Shown here piece by piece: positions 52,500 through 62,122 of a DNA stretch of 64,000 nt (positions are counted from its first letter, which is position 1; each line of letters starts with the position of its first letter). Both the position numbers and the translations under genes were made by a program. The notes under the pieces were generated by a model that searched no databases, was not told where the DNA came from, and saw nothing but the letters and a program-made list of their open reading frames with translations. Origin of the DNA: JAKEGK01 sp050116575 (GTDB lineage: Bacteria > Pseudomonadota > Gammaproteobacteria > SZUA-152); assembly GCA_050116575.1 (NCBI GenBank), contig JASFOJ010000005.1:1-64000 (forward strand), written 5' to 3'.

Positions 52500-53300
52500 T
52501 TATTTGTTATTGTTAGGCTCGGCGTTGTGTTTATAGGCCCACCATAATAATCCAATACCCAGTATGATCATAGGTGCTGACAGCAGTTGCCCCATGGTGA
52601 GCCAGCCAAAAGCGATGAATTGTAATTGGGCATCCGGTTGCCGCACGAATTCCACCAAAAAGCGAAACAGCCCGTAAAAAAGGGCAAATACGCCGGATAC
52701 GGCCATGCGCGGCCGTGGTTTTGCCGAATAAAACCAGACGATCAGAAACAGGACGATGCCTTCCAGGAAAAATTCATACAGTTGGGAGGGATGGCGGGGC
52801 TGGTTACCGGCGCCGGGGAACACCATTCCCCACGGTAAATCCGTGGGCCGCCCCCATAACTCGCCATTGATAAAATTGCCAAGGCGTCCCGCGCCCAGCC
52901 CGATGGGTGCCAGGGGTGCCAGGAAGTCCATGACGGCAAATAACTTGCGTTTTTGTTTCTGCGAATACACGAACATGGCGAACAGCACGCCGAGAAAGCC
53001 GCCGTGAAACGACATGCCGCCTTCCCAGACCCGGAAGACCATTAGCGGGTCGGCGAGAAACCGGTCACCGGCGTAAAACAGGGTGTAACCGATGCGCCCG
53101 CCCAGCACCGCGCCCAGCGCGCCGTAAAAGATGAGATCGGATATCTGTTCCGGCTCCCAGCCCGAGCCCGGCTGTTTGGCACGGCGCAGTCCCAGCCACC
53201 AGGCGGCGGCGAAACCGACGAGATACATAATCCCGTACCAGTGGACTTTCAGCGGTCCCAGGTGGACGGCGACAGGGTCAAATTCCGGGTATGTTAGCAT
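52500..53300 (-). CDS. lgt: Prolipoprotein diacylglyceryl transferase
   Basis: The 266-residue inner-membrane enzyme attaches diacylglycerol to lipoprotein cysteines. The signature GAGRLGNFINGELWGRPT (quoted in part) and the HPSQLYE motif are intact, with about seven membrane helices. ATG at 53300 (MLTYPEFDPVAV) matches the family start and has GGA nine bases upstream; the longer frame to 53384 adds 28 unrelated residues. Several predicted lipoproteins in this window would be its substrates. Confidence 0.97.
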   Translation of the reverse strand: MLTYPEFDPVAVHLGPLKVHWYGIMYLVGFAAAWWLGLRRAKQPGSGWEPEQISDLIFYGALGAVLGGRIGYTLFYAGDRFLADPLMVFRVWEGGMSFHGGFLGVLFAMFVYSQKQKRKLFAVMDFLAPLAPIGLGAGRLGNFINGELWGRPTDLPWGMVFPGAGNQPRHPSQLYEFFLEGIVLFLIVWFYSAKPRPRMAVSGVFALFYGLFRFLVEFVRQPDAQLQFIAFGWLTMGQLLSAPMIILGIGLLWWAYKHNAEPNNNK

Positions 53301-53507
53301 GGTGATTTTCCGACAATTGTTCTTAATATCAGCAAGTTGGATGGTCAGCGCGAGCGGGTTAACGCCAAGGGCCAGATGATACAATGTTTTTCCCTGTCAT
53401 ACGACCACAATCCGTATTCCCCCGTTTTCCCCGGTTTCGATGTTTGATGCCACGGTTGGCCCCACTGGCGGGCAATCGGGGCGGTATCTCGGCATTTTGA
53501 AAGAAAT

Positions 53508-54710
53508 CTAGGGTGCTGATTCGTGAATCAGCCTGACCGTGAAACAGCTGAGGTAGGCGGTTTCCGGGATTGCGGGATGACGCGGATGATCGGCGCCAGC
53601 GTGACCTTCTTCCACCACCTGCAGTTGGTGGCCGCATTGGCGGGCGCAGTCGCGCAGGGTTTTCAGGTGCAGATCACGGGAGAAATGATAGGAACAGGAT
53701 GCGGAGATCAGTATACCGTTGTTGTTGGTTACCTGCATGGCCAGCTTGTTCAGCCGCTGGTAGGCGGCAACACCCTGTTTCAGGTCCTTTTTGCGTTTAA
53801 TAAAGGCCGGCGGGTCCAGGACGATCAGGTCAAACTTTTTCTTATCCTGTTTTAACCGGTTAAGTGCGTCGAAGGCGTCAGCATTGACAATAGTGACTTT
53901 GTCCGCAACACCATTTTGTTCCGCGTTGGTGGCCAGTAGGTCACAGGCGCTGGCCGACGTTTCAATAGCGGTAACATGTTGGGCGCCCGCCAACGCGGCC
54001 TCAATTCCCCAGCCGCCAATATAACTGAACACATCCAGCACTTTCGCCTGTTGCGCCCAGCGGGTCATGGCCCGTCGGTTGTCGCGATGGTCATAGAACC
54101 AGCCGGTCTTCTGGCCTTTAAAAGCGGGGAATGTAAAGGTCGCCTGGTTTTCCCTGACCTGTAAACTGTCACCGGGTTGGCCTTTTAAGACATTAACCGA
54201 CTGTTCGAGTCCTTCGAGGGTGCGCGTGCCCATATTGTTGTTGACAATAATTACCTCGGGTTGGAGTGCATGCTCGAGCGCCGCGACGATCGCGCTCTGG
54301 CGCATATCCATACCCAGCGTGCTTGTCTGCAATACCAGGACATTGTCGAAGCGGTCGACCACCAGCCCCGGCAGTAAATCGCCTTCGCTGTAAACGGCGC
54401 GATAAAACGGTTGCGTGTAGCGCTTGTACCGCAATTGCAGCGCCTGTTCGATACGTGCCTGCAACAGGTCCTGGTCCAGGTCCTGGCGGGTGTCGTGGCT
54501 ATAGAGCCGGGCGCAAATCAGTGATTGAGGATTGATGTAGGCATTGCCCAATGGGTTTCCACTTGCACTGGTGACCGTGACAATTTCCCCCGGCGTAAAC
54601 GCCGTTAACGGCGTTTCATGGGTATTAACTTCGTTACTGAATACCCACAGGTGGCCGGCGCGAAGTCGGCGTTCCTCGTTTTTTTTCAGTTTCAGTGGCG
54701 GATAGGACAT
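53508..54710 (-). CDS. rlmI: 23S rRNA (cytosine-1962-C5)-methyltransferase RlmI
   Basis: The 400-residue protein has an N-terminal PUA domain (LKKNEERRLRAGHLWVFSNEV), an EEHB central region and a C-terminal SAM methyltransferase domain with VLDVFSYIGGWGIEAALAGA and the DPPAFIKRKKD catalytic segment. A conserved cysteine in SASCSYHFS acts as nucleophile. The start at 54710 gives the normal family length. It is divergent from the YyaL-type gene. Confidence 0.94.
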   Translation of the reverse strand: MSYPPLKLKKNEERRLRAGHLWVFSNEVNTHETPLTAFTPGEIVTVTSASGNPLGNAYINPQSLICARLYSHDTRQDLDQDLLQARIEQALQLRYKRYTQPFYRAVYSEGDLLPGLVVDRFDNVLVLQTSTLGMDMRQSAIVAALEHALQPEVIIVNNNMGTRTLEGLEQSVNVLKGQPGDSLQVRENQATFTFPAFKGQKTGWFYDHRDNRRAMTRWAQQAKVLDVFSYIGGWGIEAALAGAQHVTAIETSASACDLLATNAEQNGVADKVTIVNADAFDALNRLKQDKKKFDLIVLDPPAFIKRKKDLKQGVAAYQRLNKLAMQVTNNNGILISASCSYHFSRDLHLKTLRDCARQCGHQLQVVEEGHAGADHPRHPAIPETAYLSCFTVRLIHESAP

Positions 54711-54965
54711 GGGTGTTTACTATTAACAATTAACAACATTCAGTTTGGGGGCAACCCATCAATAAAAGGTTGTATGTCCCGGTATGTGGTAACGGGGTGT
54801 ATTATGCGGCAGCTAACACACAATCACAACGTGGGGATTTGCGGGGCGGTTCGTCGCATATTCATTTGTCAATACTGAAACGGTCGCGGCAAACGTTGTA
54901 CAATAGGGTTCTCAAACAACGCAAGCCACTTTCATTCATCAATTCCATCAAGTCAGGACTAATCC

Positions 54966-57014
54966 ATGACCAACCGTCTGGCCAACGAAACCAGCCCTTA
55001 TCTGTTGCAACACGCTGACAATCCCGTTGACTGGTATCCCTGGGGCGATGAGGCGCTGAACCTTGCTCGCGACATGGATAAGCCTATATTGCTGTCCATT
55101 GGATATTCGGCTTGCCATTGGTGCCACGTAATGGCCCATGAATCGTTCGAGAACGAACAAATCGCGCGGGTCATGAACAATCTGTTTATTAACATCAAGG
55201 TGGACCGCGAGGAACGGCCGGACCTTGATAAAATTTATCAGCTGGCTCACCAGGTATTGACCCAGCGCGGAGGCGGCTGGCCGCTAACGATGATATTAAC
55301 ACCGGATGATCAGACGCCGTTTTTCGCCGGGACGTATTTTCCCGCGCAGCCGCGTTACGGTATGCCATCGTTTGTTGAAATACTGACTCGGGTCGAAGGC
55401 TTTTACCGGGAACGCAAGGAGGAAATCGATCAGCAAAACCATGCCCTCAAAGATGTGCTCCGGCAAATAGACGCCAGCCATACCCTGACGACATCGCCAT
55501 TGTCGCCCACGCTATTGGATCAAGCCCGCCGCCAGCTGGAAAGCAGTTATGACGGCCTCTATGGCGGGTTTGGTGAAGCACCGAAATTTCCTCATCCCAG
55601 TAATATTACCCGCTTGCTGCGGCACTGGTCCGCCACTAACCGCGACGGCAATGCCGATAAAACGGCGCTGGACATGGCATTGACCACATTAAAAACCATG
55701 GCCACCGGCGGTATCAATGATCAGCTGGGAGGGGGCTTTTGCCGTTACTCTGTGGACCAGGAATGGATGATTCCCCATTTCGAAAAAATGTTGTACGACA
55801 ATGGTCCATTGCTGACGTTATACAGCGAAGCCTGGAGTGTTACCCGCGATAGTTTTTATCAAAAAATTACCGAAGAAACCGCCGAATGGGTAATGCGGGA
55901 AATGCAGTCCCCCGAAGGAGGCTACTATTCTTCACTGGACGCCGACAGCGAAGGCGAAGAAGGCCGGTTCTATGTGTGGACACCGGACCAGGTCAAGGCA
56001 TTTTTAACCAGCGAAGAATACACGGTATTCAGCCATTATTTTGGCCTGGATCGGCAGCCCAACTTTGAAGGCAAATGGCATTTGCATGTGTATGAGACCC
56101 TGGAAGACACCGCCAGGCACGCCGGTATTAAAGTCGACGAGGCCAGGGAATTACTGACGACGGCACGTCAGAAGCTGTTCCGAGTCCGCGAGGAACGGGT
56201 CAGGCCCGGCCGGGATGAGAAAATCCTTACCGCGTGGAACGGCCTGATGATCAAGGGCATGGCGGCGGCCGGCCGGCGCTTACAACGCGATGACCTGATT
56301 CAATCGGCCGAACGTGCGCTGCAGTTTGTCCGGGACAATCTTTGGGTATCGGGCCGGTTGCTGGCAACCTGCAAAGACGGCAGAGCCCACCTGAACGCCT
56401 ATCTGGATGACTATGTGTTCCTAATCGATGCCCTGCTGGAATTGTTGCAGGCGCGCTGGGACAGACAGGATCTGGTATTTGCTATTGAGCTGATGGACGT
56501 GGTCCTTGACGCCTTTGAAGACAAGACCAACGGCGGGTTTTATTTTACCTCCAACGACCATGAAACGCTGATTCAGCGCCCCAAATCATTAATGGATGAG
56601 TCGCTGCCCGCCGGTAATGGTGTTGCCGCCAATATGTTGCTGCGCCTGGGGCATTTATTGGGAGAGAGTCGCTATCTTGATTCGGCGGAGAAAACCCTGA
56701 AAGCCGCCTGGGACAATATGCAGCGCACGCCCTATGCTCACAATACCTTGCTGGATGCGCTGGAAGATTATTTGTACCCGCCACAGGTGATTGTGCTGCG
56801 GGGTAACCCCCAACCGTTGAGCCAATGGCAGCAACGGGCCACTGGCGATTACGCGCCGCGCCGGCTGGCCATCGCCATCCCCAGCGACGAAACGGGATTG
56901 CCCGGCCTGTTGCAACAACATGAACCGCAGGGCGATGTTATTGCCTACGTTTGCGAAGGGCGCCAGTGCCTGCCACCGGTGACGGATTATGATGCGTTTA
57001 ACGGGATGTTGTAA
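54966..57014 (+). CDS. Thioredoxin-domain protein YyaL (DUF255 family)
   Basis: The 682-residue protein begins with a DUF255 thioredoxin-like domain containing GYSACHWCHVMAHESFE (Cys50 and Cys53), followed by an alpha/alpha-barrel region like glycosyl hydrolase or N-acylglucosamine epimerase folds (GGFGEAPKFPHP, YDNGPLLTLYSEA, LDADSEGEEGRFYVW, TAWNGLMIKG). The biochemical role is unknown. AGGA seven bases before the ATG supports the start. The inverted-repeat element begins seven bases after its stop. Confidence 0.92.
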   Translation: MTNRLANETSPYLLQHADNPVDWYPWGDEALNLARDMDKPILLSIGYSACHWCHVMAHESFENEQIARVMNNLFINIKVDREERPDLDKIYQLAHQVLTQRGGGWPLTMILTPDDQTPFFAGTYFPAQPRYGMPSFVEILTRVEGFYRERKEEIDQQNHALKDVLRQIDASHTLTTSPLSPTLLDQARRQLESSYDGLYGGFGEAPKFPHPSNITRLLRHWSATNRDGNADKTALDMALTTLKTMATGGINDQLGGGFCRYSVDQEWMIPHFEKMLYDNGPLLTLYSEAWSVTRDSFYQKITEETAEWVMREMQSPEGGYYSSLDADSEGEEGRFYVWTPDQVKAFLTSEEYTVFSHYFGLDRQPNFEGKWHLHVYETLEDTARHAGIKVDEARELLTTARQKLFRVREERVRPGRDEKILTAWNGLMIKGMAAAGRRLQRDDLIQSAERALQFVRDNLWVSGRLLATCKDGRAHLNAYLDDYVFLIDALLELLQARWDRQDLVFAIELMDVVLDAFEDKTNGGFYFTSNDHETLIQRPKSLMDESLPAGNGVAANMLLRLGHLLGESRYLDSAEKTLKAAWDNMQRTPYAHNTLLDALEDYLYPPQVIVLRGNPQPLSQWQQRATGDYAPRRLAIAIPSDETGLPGLLQQHEPQGDVIAYVCEGRQCLPPVTDYDAFNGML

Positions 57015-57020
57015 GAGATG

Positions 57021-57170
57021 TAAACGCAAAGACGCGAAGACGCAGAGTTTAAAAATATCTAAAATATGAGTATCAGCTTGTAAGCTGCAACAATCTTGTT
57101 GCTGTTTGTTGCGTTTTTAAAAAGCCAATGTATTAATTTTTTCTTTGCGTCTTCGCGCCTTTGCGTTAAA
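57021..57170. repeat. Inverted-repeat element bounded by CGCAAAGACGC-type arms
   Basis: The left arm (57021-57047) reads AAACGCAAAGACGCGAAGAC and onward, and the right arm (57140-57170) is its inverted copy with few mismatches. The 92-bp centre is AT-rich and includes CAGCTTGTAAGCTG. It fills the space between convergent genes, ending ten bases before the PfkB stop. The centre does not resemble that of the copy at 45828-46054. Confidence 0.75.
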
Positions 57171-57179
57171 AATGTCGCT

Positions 57180-58112
57180 TTATATAGAGCGATCAAATTC
57201 GAACTTGAAACGCTCCTCAAAATCGCGAAACGAAAAACTGTGATTTTGCGTCCCGCCTTTTTCGATCTTGATGGCACCCATCAGCGACGCAACACGGCCG
57301 GTGGTTTCCCAATCCATGTCGTTCATTAATCCATAGAGCAGCCCGGCACGGTACGCATCGCCACAGCCGGTAGGATCGACGATCATGCGTGGTGAAGCGC
57401 TGGGTATTTCAAGGTAGTCGTCCTTGGTGTAAATGATAGAACCGTCACCGCCTTTGGTAATAATTAATGCGTCCAGTGAGGCTGCCAGCTGGTCGACGTT
57501 TTGGCCGGTCTTTTCCTGCATCAGTTGGGCTTCATAATCATTGACCGTGCACCAACTAGCCTGATCAATAAAAGTCAGCAGTTCTTCTCCGCTGAACATG
57601 GGCATTCCCTGGCCCGGATCAAATATAAACGGTATGCCGGCTTCGGCGAATTCCGCTGCGTGCTGGATCATGCCTTCGCGACCGTCGGGTGAGACGATGC
57701 CGATGGTTGCCCCCTTGGCGTCAAACACGCTGTTGGTATGCGAGAGATTCATAGCGCCGGGGTGAAACGCGGTGATCTGGTTATCGTCCAGGTCGGTGGT
57801 GATGAATGCCTGGCCGGTATAGGTATCGGCAATAATAGTGAGATGCTCGTCATTGATGTCGCATTCAGTGACCCATTCGCCGTAAGTGCCAAAATCGCTG
57901 CCGACGGTTGCCATGGGTAGTGCATCGCCGCCCAGCAGGTTCAGGTTATAAGCAATATTACCGGCGCAACCGCCGAATTCGCGGCGCATCTCCGGCACCA
58001 GAAAAGAGATGTTAAGAATATGAACCTGATCGGGGAGGATGTGATTTTTAAAGTGGTCGTTAAACACCATGATGGTGTCATAGGCATAAGACCCACAAAT
58101 TAATGCTGACAT
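57180..58112 (-). CDS. PfkB-family carbohydrate or nucleoside kinase
   Basis: The 310-residue ribokinase-fold protein has GGCAGNIAYNLNLLGG near residues 47-62 and the catalytic block DPTGCGDAYRAGLL, where Asp of GCGD is the general base. The adenosine-kinase-like N-terminus (ICGSYAYDTIMVF) and the adenine-site loop suggest a nucleoside or sugar substrate. AAGGAAA precedes the ATG. It lies 63 bases downstream of dgkA; it may belong to the end of the gcv operon or have its own promoter. Confidence 0.87.
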   Translation of the reverse strand: MSALICGSYAYDTIMVFNDHFKNHILPDQVHILNISFLVPEMRREFGGCAGNIAYNLNLLGGDALPMATVGSDFGTYGEWVTECDINDEHLTIIADTYTGQAFITTDLDDNQITAFHPGAMNLSHTNSVFDAKGATIGIVSPDGREGMIQHAAEFAEAGIPFIFDPGQGMPMFSGEELLTFIDQASWCTVNDYEAQLMQEKTGQNVDQLAASLDALIITKGGDGSIIYTKDDYLEIPSASPRMIVDPTGCGDAYRAGLLYGLMNDMDWETTGRVASLMGAIKIEKGGTQNHSFSFRDFEERFKFEFDRSI

Positions 58113-58175
58113 ATTATTTTCCTTACTGTCATTTTATATAGGTTAATTGAAACTGTATTTTAAATGATTGCCATT

Positions 58176-58538
58176 TCAGGTAAAGATGATCATTGCCCAG
58201 ACAATGACAACATTCGCCAGGCTCACGAACACCGCAGCGGACCCGATGTCCTTGGCGCGCCCGGAAAGTTCGTGATGTTCATTGCTGATGCGGTCAACAA
58301 CGGCCTCGACGGCGGAATTGAGCAGTTCCACGATCAATACCAGCAGCAGGCTGGCAATAAGTAAAGTGCGCTCAATATTGCTTTGCCCGATATAAAGCGC
58401 AACCGGGGCCAGAATAACCGCCAGCGCCAGTTCCTGGCGAAAGGCTGCTTCGTTTTTAAATGCCGCGGATAGTCCGCGCATGGAATATCCGGCGGCATCG
58501 ATAACGCGCTTGATGCCTGTTGCTCCGGCTTTGCCCAC
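58176..58538 (-). CDS. dgkA: Diacylglycerol kinase
   Basis: The 120-residue protein is the small integral-membrane kinase that phosphorylates diacylglycerol to phosphatidate. It has three membrane helices and the conserved segments SMRGLSAAFKNEAAFRQELAL and ELLNSAVEAVVDRI with its catalytic glutamate. The GTG start is six bases after the gcvPB stop, so it is probably the last gene of the glycine-cleavage operon. Confidence 0.94.
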   Translation of the reverse strand: MGKAGATGIKRVIDAAGYSMRGLSAAFKNEAAFRQELALAVILAPVALYIGQSNIERTLLIASLLLVLIVELLNSAVEAVVDRISNEHHELSGRAKDIGSAAVFVSLANVVIVWAMIIFT

Positions 58539-58544
58539 GATCGG

Positions 58545-60011
58545 TTAGTCCGTTTGTTCTTTGGCTGCCGGTTGCCAGGCGACGTTGATTTCGCGGGCGG
58601 CTTTGACATCGTCCAGCCGCCGGACCGGCAACGTGTACGGGGCGCCTTTGACCAGGTCCGGGCTCTCGTGGGCTTCCTCATTTATCTTTGTCATGGCATC
58701 CACAAAGTCATCGAGCACCTGTTTGGGTTCGGTTTCCGTGGGTTCTATCAACAGACACTCCGGCACGATCAGCGGGAAATAGGTTGTGGGGGCGTGATGG
58801 CCATAATCCAGCAGCCGTTTGGCGTAATCCATCGCCGATAACCCGGTTTCCTTCGCCTGGCGCTTCAAGGTCAGGATAAATTCATGGGTGGCCCGTCGCG
58901 TGGGTAATGCCATATCAAAACCGGCTTGCGCCAGTTTTACCATCAGGTAATTACTGTTGAGCGTGGAATACTCGGCAATACGTTTCATGCCTTCCCATCC
59001 CAGCAACCGGGCGTAAATATACGCCCTCAATAACACCCCCGCATTGCCCATGAAAGCCGACAGGCGGCCGATGGACTGCGGGCAGTCCGCTTCCGTTTTC
59101 CACCGGTATTGTCCGTTGTCGTCGTCCACAAACGGCACCGGCAAAAACGGTAACAGCCGTTCGTTAACCCCAACCGGTCCAGCGCCGGGACCGCCACCAC
59201 CATGGGGCGTGGAAAATGTTTTATGCAGGTTCATGTGAATGACATCAAAGCCCATGTCGCCCGGTTTGACCTTGCCGAGAATCGCGTTAAGGTTGGCGCC
59301 GTCGTAGTAAAGCAACCCACCGGCGGCATGAACGATTTCCGCAATGGTGTGGATTTCCCGCTCAAACACGCCCAGGGTGGATGGGTTGGTCAACATGATA
59401 CCGGCCGTCTGTGGACCAACCACCGCTTTCAGGGCTTCCAGGTCAACGTCGCCTTCCTTGTTGGTGGGGATCTCTTTCACCTTGTAGCCGCACATGGTGG
59501 CGGTGGCGGGATTGGTGCCATGGGCGGCATCGGGTACCAGAATGTCAGTACGGTCGTTATCACCCTGGGCATCGTGATAGGCGCGGATCATGGCGACGCC
59601 GGCAAACTCCCCCTGTGCCCCCGCCATGGGAGACAGGCTGACCGCTTTCATGCCGGTGACATCCTTGAGGATTTCCTGCAATTCATACATACACGCCAAA
59701 AACCCCTGGCCCAGTTTTTCAGTGCCGTAAGGATGGCGCTGCACGAAACCCGGCAGCATGGCCAGGCTGTTACAACCGCGGGGATTGTATTTCATGGTGC
59801 AGGAACCCAGCGGGTAAAAATGGGTATCTATGGAAAAGTTTTTTTGTGACAGCCGCGTGTAATGGCGCACCGTTTCCAGTTCCGATACTTCGGGCAGGGC
59901 CGGCGCCTTACGGCGCAAAAAGCGCTCGGGAATGCCGGTGACTTCCGCGCGCTTAACCGGTGATTGGGCGGCGTTAACGCATCCCGGTGTGCTTTGTTCA
60001 AAAATCAGCAT
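58545..60011 (-). CDS. gcvPB: Glycine dehydrogenase (decarboxylating) subunit 2
   Basis: The 488-residue subunit carries the pyridoxal-phosphate lysine in MNLHKTFSTPHGGGGPGAG. With GcvPA it decarboxylates glycine and transfers the aminomethyl group to GcvH. LGSCTMKYNPRG and the C-terminal ICLIEPTETE-like segment are typical. The split P-protein (PA plus PB) occurs in several bacterial lineages. It follows tpx by 83 bases. Confidence 0.96.
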   Translation of the reverse strand: MLIFEQSTPGCVNAAQSPVKRAEVTGIPERFLRRKAPALPEVSELETVRHYTRLSQKNFSIDTHFYPLGSCTMKYNPRGCNSLAMLPGFVQRHPYGTEKLGQGFLACMYELQEILKDVTGMKAVSLSPMAGAQGEFAGVAMIRAYHDAQGDNDRTDILVPDAAHGTNPATATMCGYKVKEIPTNKEGDVDLEALKAVVGPQTAGIMLTNPSTLGVFEREIHTIAEIVHAAGGLLYYDGANLNAILGKVKPGDMGFDVIHMNLHKTFSTPHGGGGPGAGPVGVNERLLPFLPVPFVDDDNGQYRWKTEADCPQSIGRLSAFMGNAGVLLRAYIYARLLGWEGMKRIAEYSTLNSNYLMVKLAQAGFDMALPTRRATHEFILTLKRQAKETGLSAMDYAKRLLDYGHHAPTTYFPLIVPECLLIEPTETEPKQVLDDFVDAMTKINEEAHESPDLVKGAPYTLPVRRLDDVKAAREINVAWQPAAKEQTD

Positions 60012-60094
60012 TGTGTTTCGTTACCTTGTTAAATAAGTGTAAATTGAATAGTGAAATAAATTTGTGCCAATCCGGACGACATAGGTTGTGAAAA

Positions 60095-60598
60095 TTAGGC
60101 GGATAACGCGGCCAACGCCGCATCATAGTCCGGTTCCTGGGTAATTTCTTCAACCAGCTCCGCATAAAGGACTCTGTCCTTTTCATCCAGTACCACCACC
60201 GCGCGCGTCATGATGCCCGCCAATGGTCCATCCTGAATCAATACGCCATAGTCCTTGGCGAAGTTGCGGTTTCGCATGCCGGATAACGTAACGATGTTGC
60301 TGGTTTTTTCCGTGTCGCAAAAACGTGTTTGTGCAAACGGCAGGTCGGCGGAAATAATCAGGAAAACCGCGTTATCGTAATCCTTGCCCACCTGGTTGAA
60401 TTTTTTTGTGGAAGCGGCGCACACTTCGGTATCCAGGCTGGGGACAATGTTCAGTAATTTCTTTTTACCTTTGAAGTCAGCCAGCGACTTGTCCGCGAGC
60501 TTGCCATCGGCAAGTTTAAAATCTGGTGCCTGGCTGCCGACTGCCGGCAACTCACCGTTGGTGGAACATTCCATTCCTTTTAATGTGATCTTGGCCAT
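60095..60598 (-). CDS. tpx: Thiol peroxidase Tpx
   Basis: The 167-residue atypical 2-Cys peroxiredoxin has peroxidatic Cys60 in SLDTEVCAAST and resolving Cys94 in TRFCDTEK, with the family's TLKG and DFKL segments. It reduces hydroperoxides using thioredoxin. It lies within the glycine-cleavage operon, between gcvPA (59 bases upstream) and gcvPB, which is unusual. It may share the glycine riboswitch unless it has an internal promoter. Confidence 0.96.
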   Translation of the reverse strand: MAKITLKGMECSTNGELPAVGSQAPDFKLADGKLADKSLADFKGKKKLLNIVPSLDTEVCAASTKKFNQVGKDYDNAVFLIISADLPFAQTRFCDTEKTSNIVTLSGMRNRNFAKDYGVLIQDGPLAGIMTRAVVVLDEKDRVLYAELVEEITQEPDYDAALAALSA

Positions 60599-60657
60599 AT
60601 TGTTTTACCTGTGTTGCTCGTCAATGATCGCCAGCATCAGCGACAATCGATGCAAAC

Positions 60658-62022
60658 CTACGTTCGCGTTTTCAATACGCCGGCAAGCTTGTCCGCGAAC
60701 AGGGCAATATCATCGGCGGTTTTGGTTTCCGTGGCGCATACCAGTAACACTTCGCCCAGTTCGGGGTAGTAGGTTTTTACGTCGTAACCCCCCAGCACTC
60801 CTTCGTCCCCCAGCGCTTCAATGACTTCATCCACCGGTGCCGGCAAACGCAACGCGGTTTCATGAAACTCCGGCCGGTTGAATACCGGCGATACCCCATT
60901 GATGGCGCACAACTTGTCTTTTAGTGACATGGTGTTGGCGTGGCTGTTAGCGGCGACCGTTTTCAATCCGGCCGGACCCAGTAACGACATATATATAGTA
61001 GCTGCCGTGGTCATCAACCCCTGGTTGGTGCAAATGTTGGACTTGGCTTTGGAACGGCGAATATGCTGTTCGCGTGCCTGCAGGGTCAGGGTATAACCTT
61101 CCTTGCCATCAAGATCATTGGTTTTGCCGATCAGCCGTCCGGGCATTTGGCGGACGTAGTCATTTTTACAGCACATGAACCCGAAGTAAGGGCCGCCGGA
61201 GGACAACGGAATTCCCAGGGGTTGTCCTTCACCGCAGGCGATATCGGCACCGTCCTGTCCCCATTCGCCGGGCGGTTTCAACAATGCCAGCGACGTCGGG
61301 TTCACGGTGGCGATGACCAGCGCATTGTGCTGATGGGCCCAGTCCGTCAGGGCATCGGTTTCTTCCAGCACCCCGAAAAAATTCGGTTGTGGTATGACCA
61401 GCGCGGTGAAGTCACCCGGGTCCGCGGGTAGCGTATCGGGATTGATGTGACCGCCCTGTTGGTCGAAATCCAGTTCCACCAGTTCGATGCCCTGGTTTTT
61501 CACGATGTTTTGCACCACCTGGCGGTAAGCCGGGTGCACGGTGCGTGGCATGAGAATCCGTTTGCTCTTGGATTTGCGGTTGGCGCGTACTGCCATTAAC
61601 ACCGCTTCCGCCAACGAAGACGCGCCTTCATACAACGATGCGTTGGAGACGTCCATGGCAGTCAGTTGTGCCATCATGGTCTGGAACTCATAGAGCAGTT
61701 GCAACGTCCCCTGGCTGGCTTCGGCCTGGTATGGTGTATAGGCAGTATAGTATTCACCGCGGGTGGTCAATTCCCAGACTGCCGCCGGAATGTGGTGCTC
61801 GTAAGCGCCGGCCCCGAGAAAGCACAATACCGTGGGATCGCTGGCGGCCCGTTGGTTCATCAGTCGCGCCACTTCCATTTCGCTCATGCGCTCCGGCACA
61901 TGGTCGAGGTTTTCCCGTCGCAGTACCGCGGGGATTTCGTCGAACAGTTGGTCAATTGTCTCGACACCAATGGTATCGAGCATCTGTGTTACTTCTTCGT
62001 CTGTATGAGGAATAAAAGGCAT
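60658..62022 (-). CDS. gcvPA: Glycine dehydrogenase (decarboxylating) subunit 1
   Basis: The 454-residue subunit has the family start MPFIPHTDEEVTQMLDTIG and conserved blocks SFLGAGAYEHHIP (as CFLGAGAYEHH), YTAYTPYQAEASQGTLQ and GKTNDLDGKEGYTLTLQAREQHIRR (quoted in part). It forms the heterotetrameric P-protein with GcvPB. It is 100 bases downstream of gcvH. Confidence 0.96.
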   Translation of the reverse strand: MPFIPHTDEEVTQMLDTIGVETIDQLFDEIPAVLRRENLDHVPERMSEMEVARLMNQRAASDPTVLCFLGAGAYEHHIPAAVWELTTRGEYYTAYTPYQAEASQGTLQLLYEFQTMMAQLTAMDVSNASLYEGASSLAEAVLMAVRANRKSKSKRILMPRTVHPAYRQVVQNIVKNQGIELVELDFDQQGGHINPDTLPADPGDFTALVIPQPNFFGVLEETDALTDWAHQHNALVIATVNPTSLALLKPPGEWGQDGADIACGEGQPLGIPLSSGGPYFGFMCCKNDYVRQMPGRLIGKTNDLDGKEGYTLTLQAREQHIRRSKAKSNICTNQGLMTTAATIYMSLLGPAGLKTVAANSHANTMSLKDKLCAINGVSPVFNRPEFHETALRLPAPVDEVIEALGDEGVLGGYDVKTYYPELGEVLLVCATETKTADDIALFADKLAGVLKTRT

Positions 62023-62122
62023 TGTTCAGTTACTTCGTATCGTTTTACTGTTTACGATTTGCGTTACTCAGTTAAACAGTAGTTAATAAAAACCGTTACC
62101 GGCGGACGGCGGATGTTGATGA

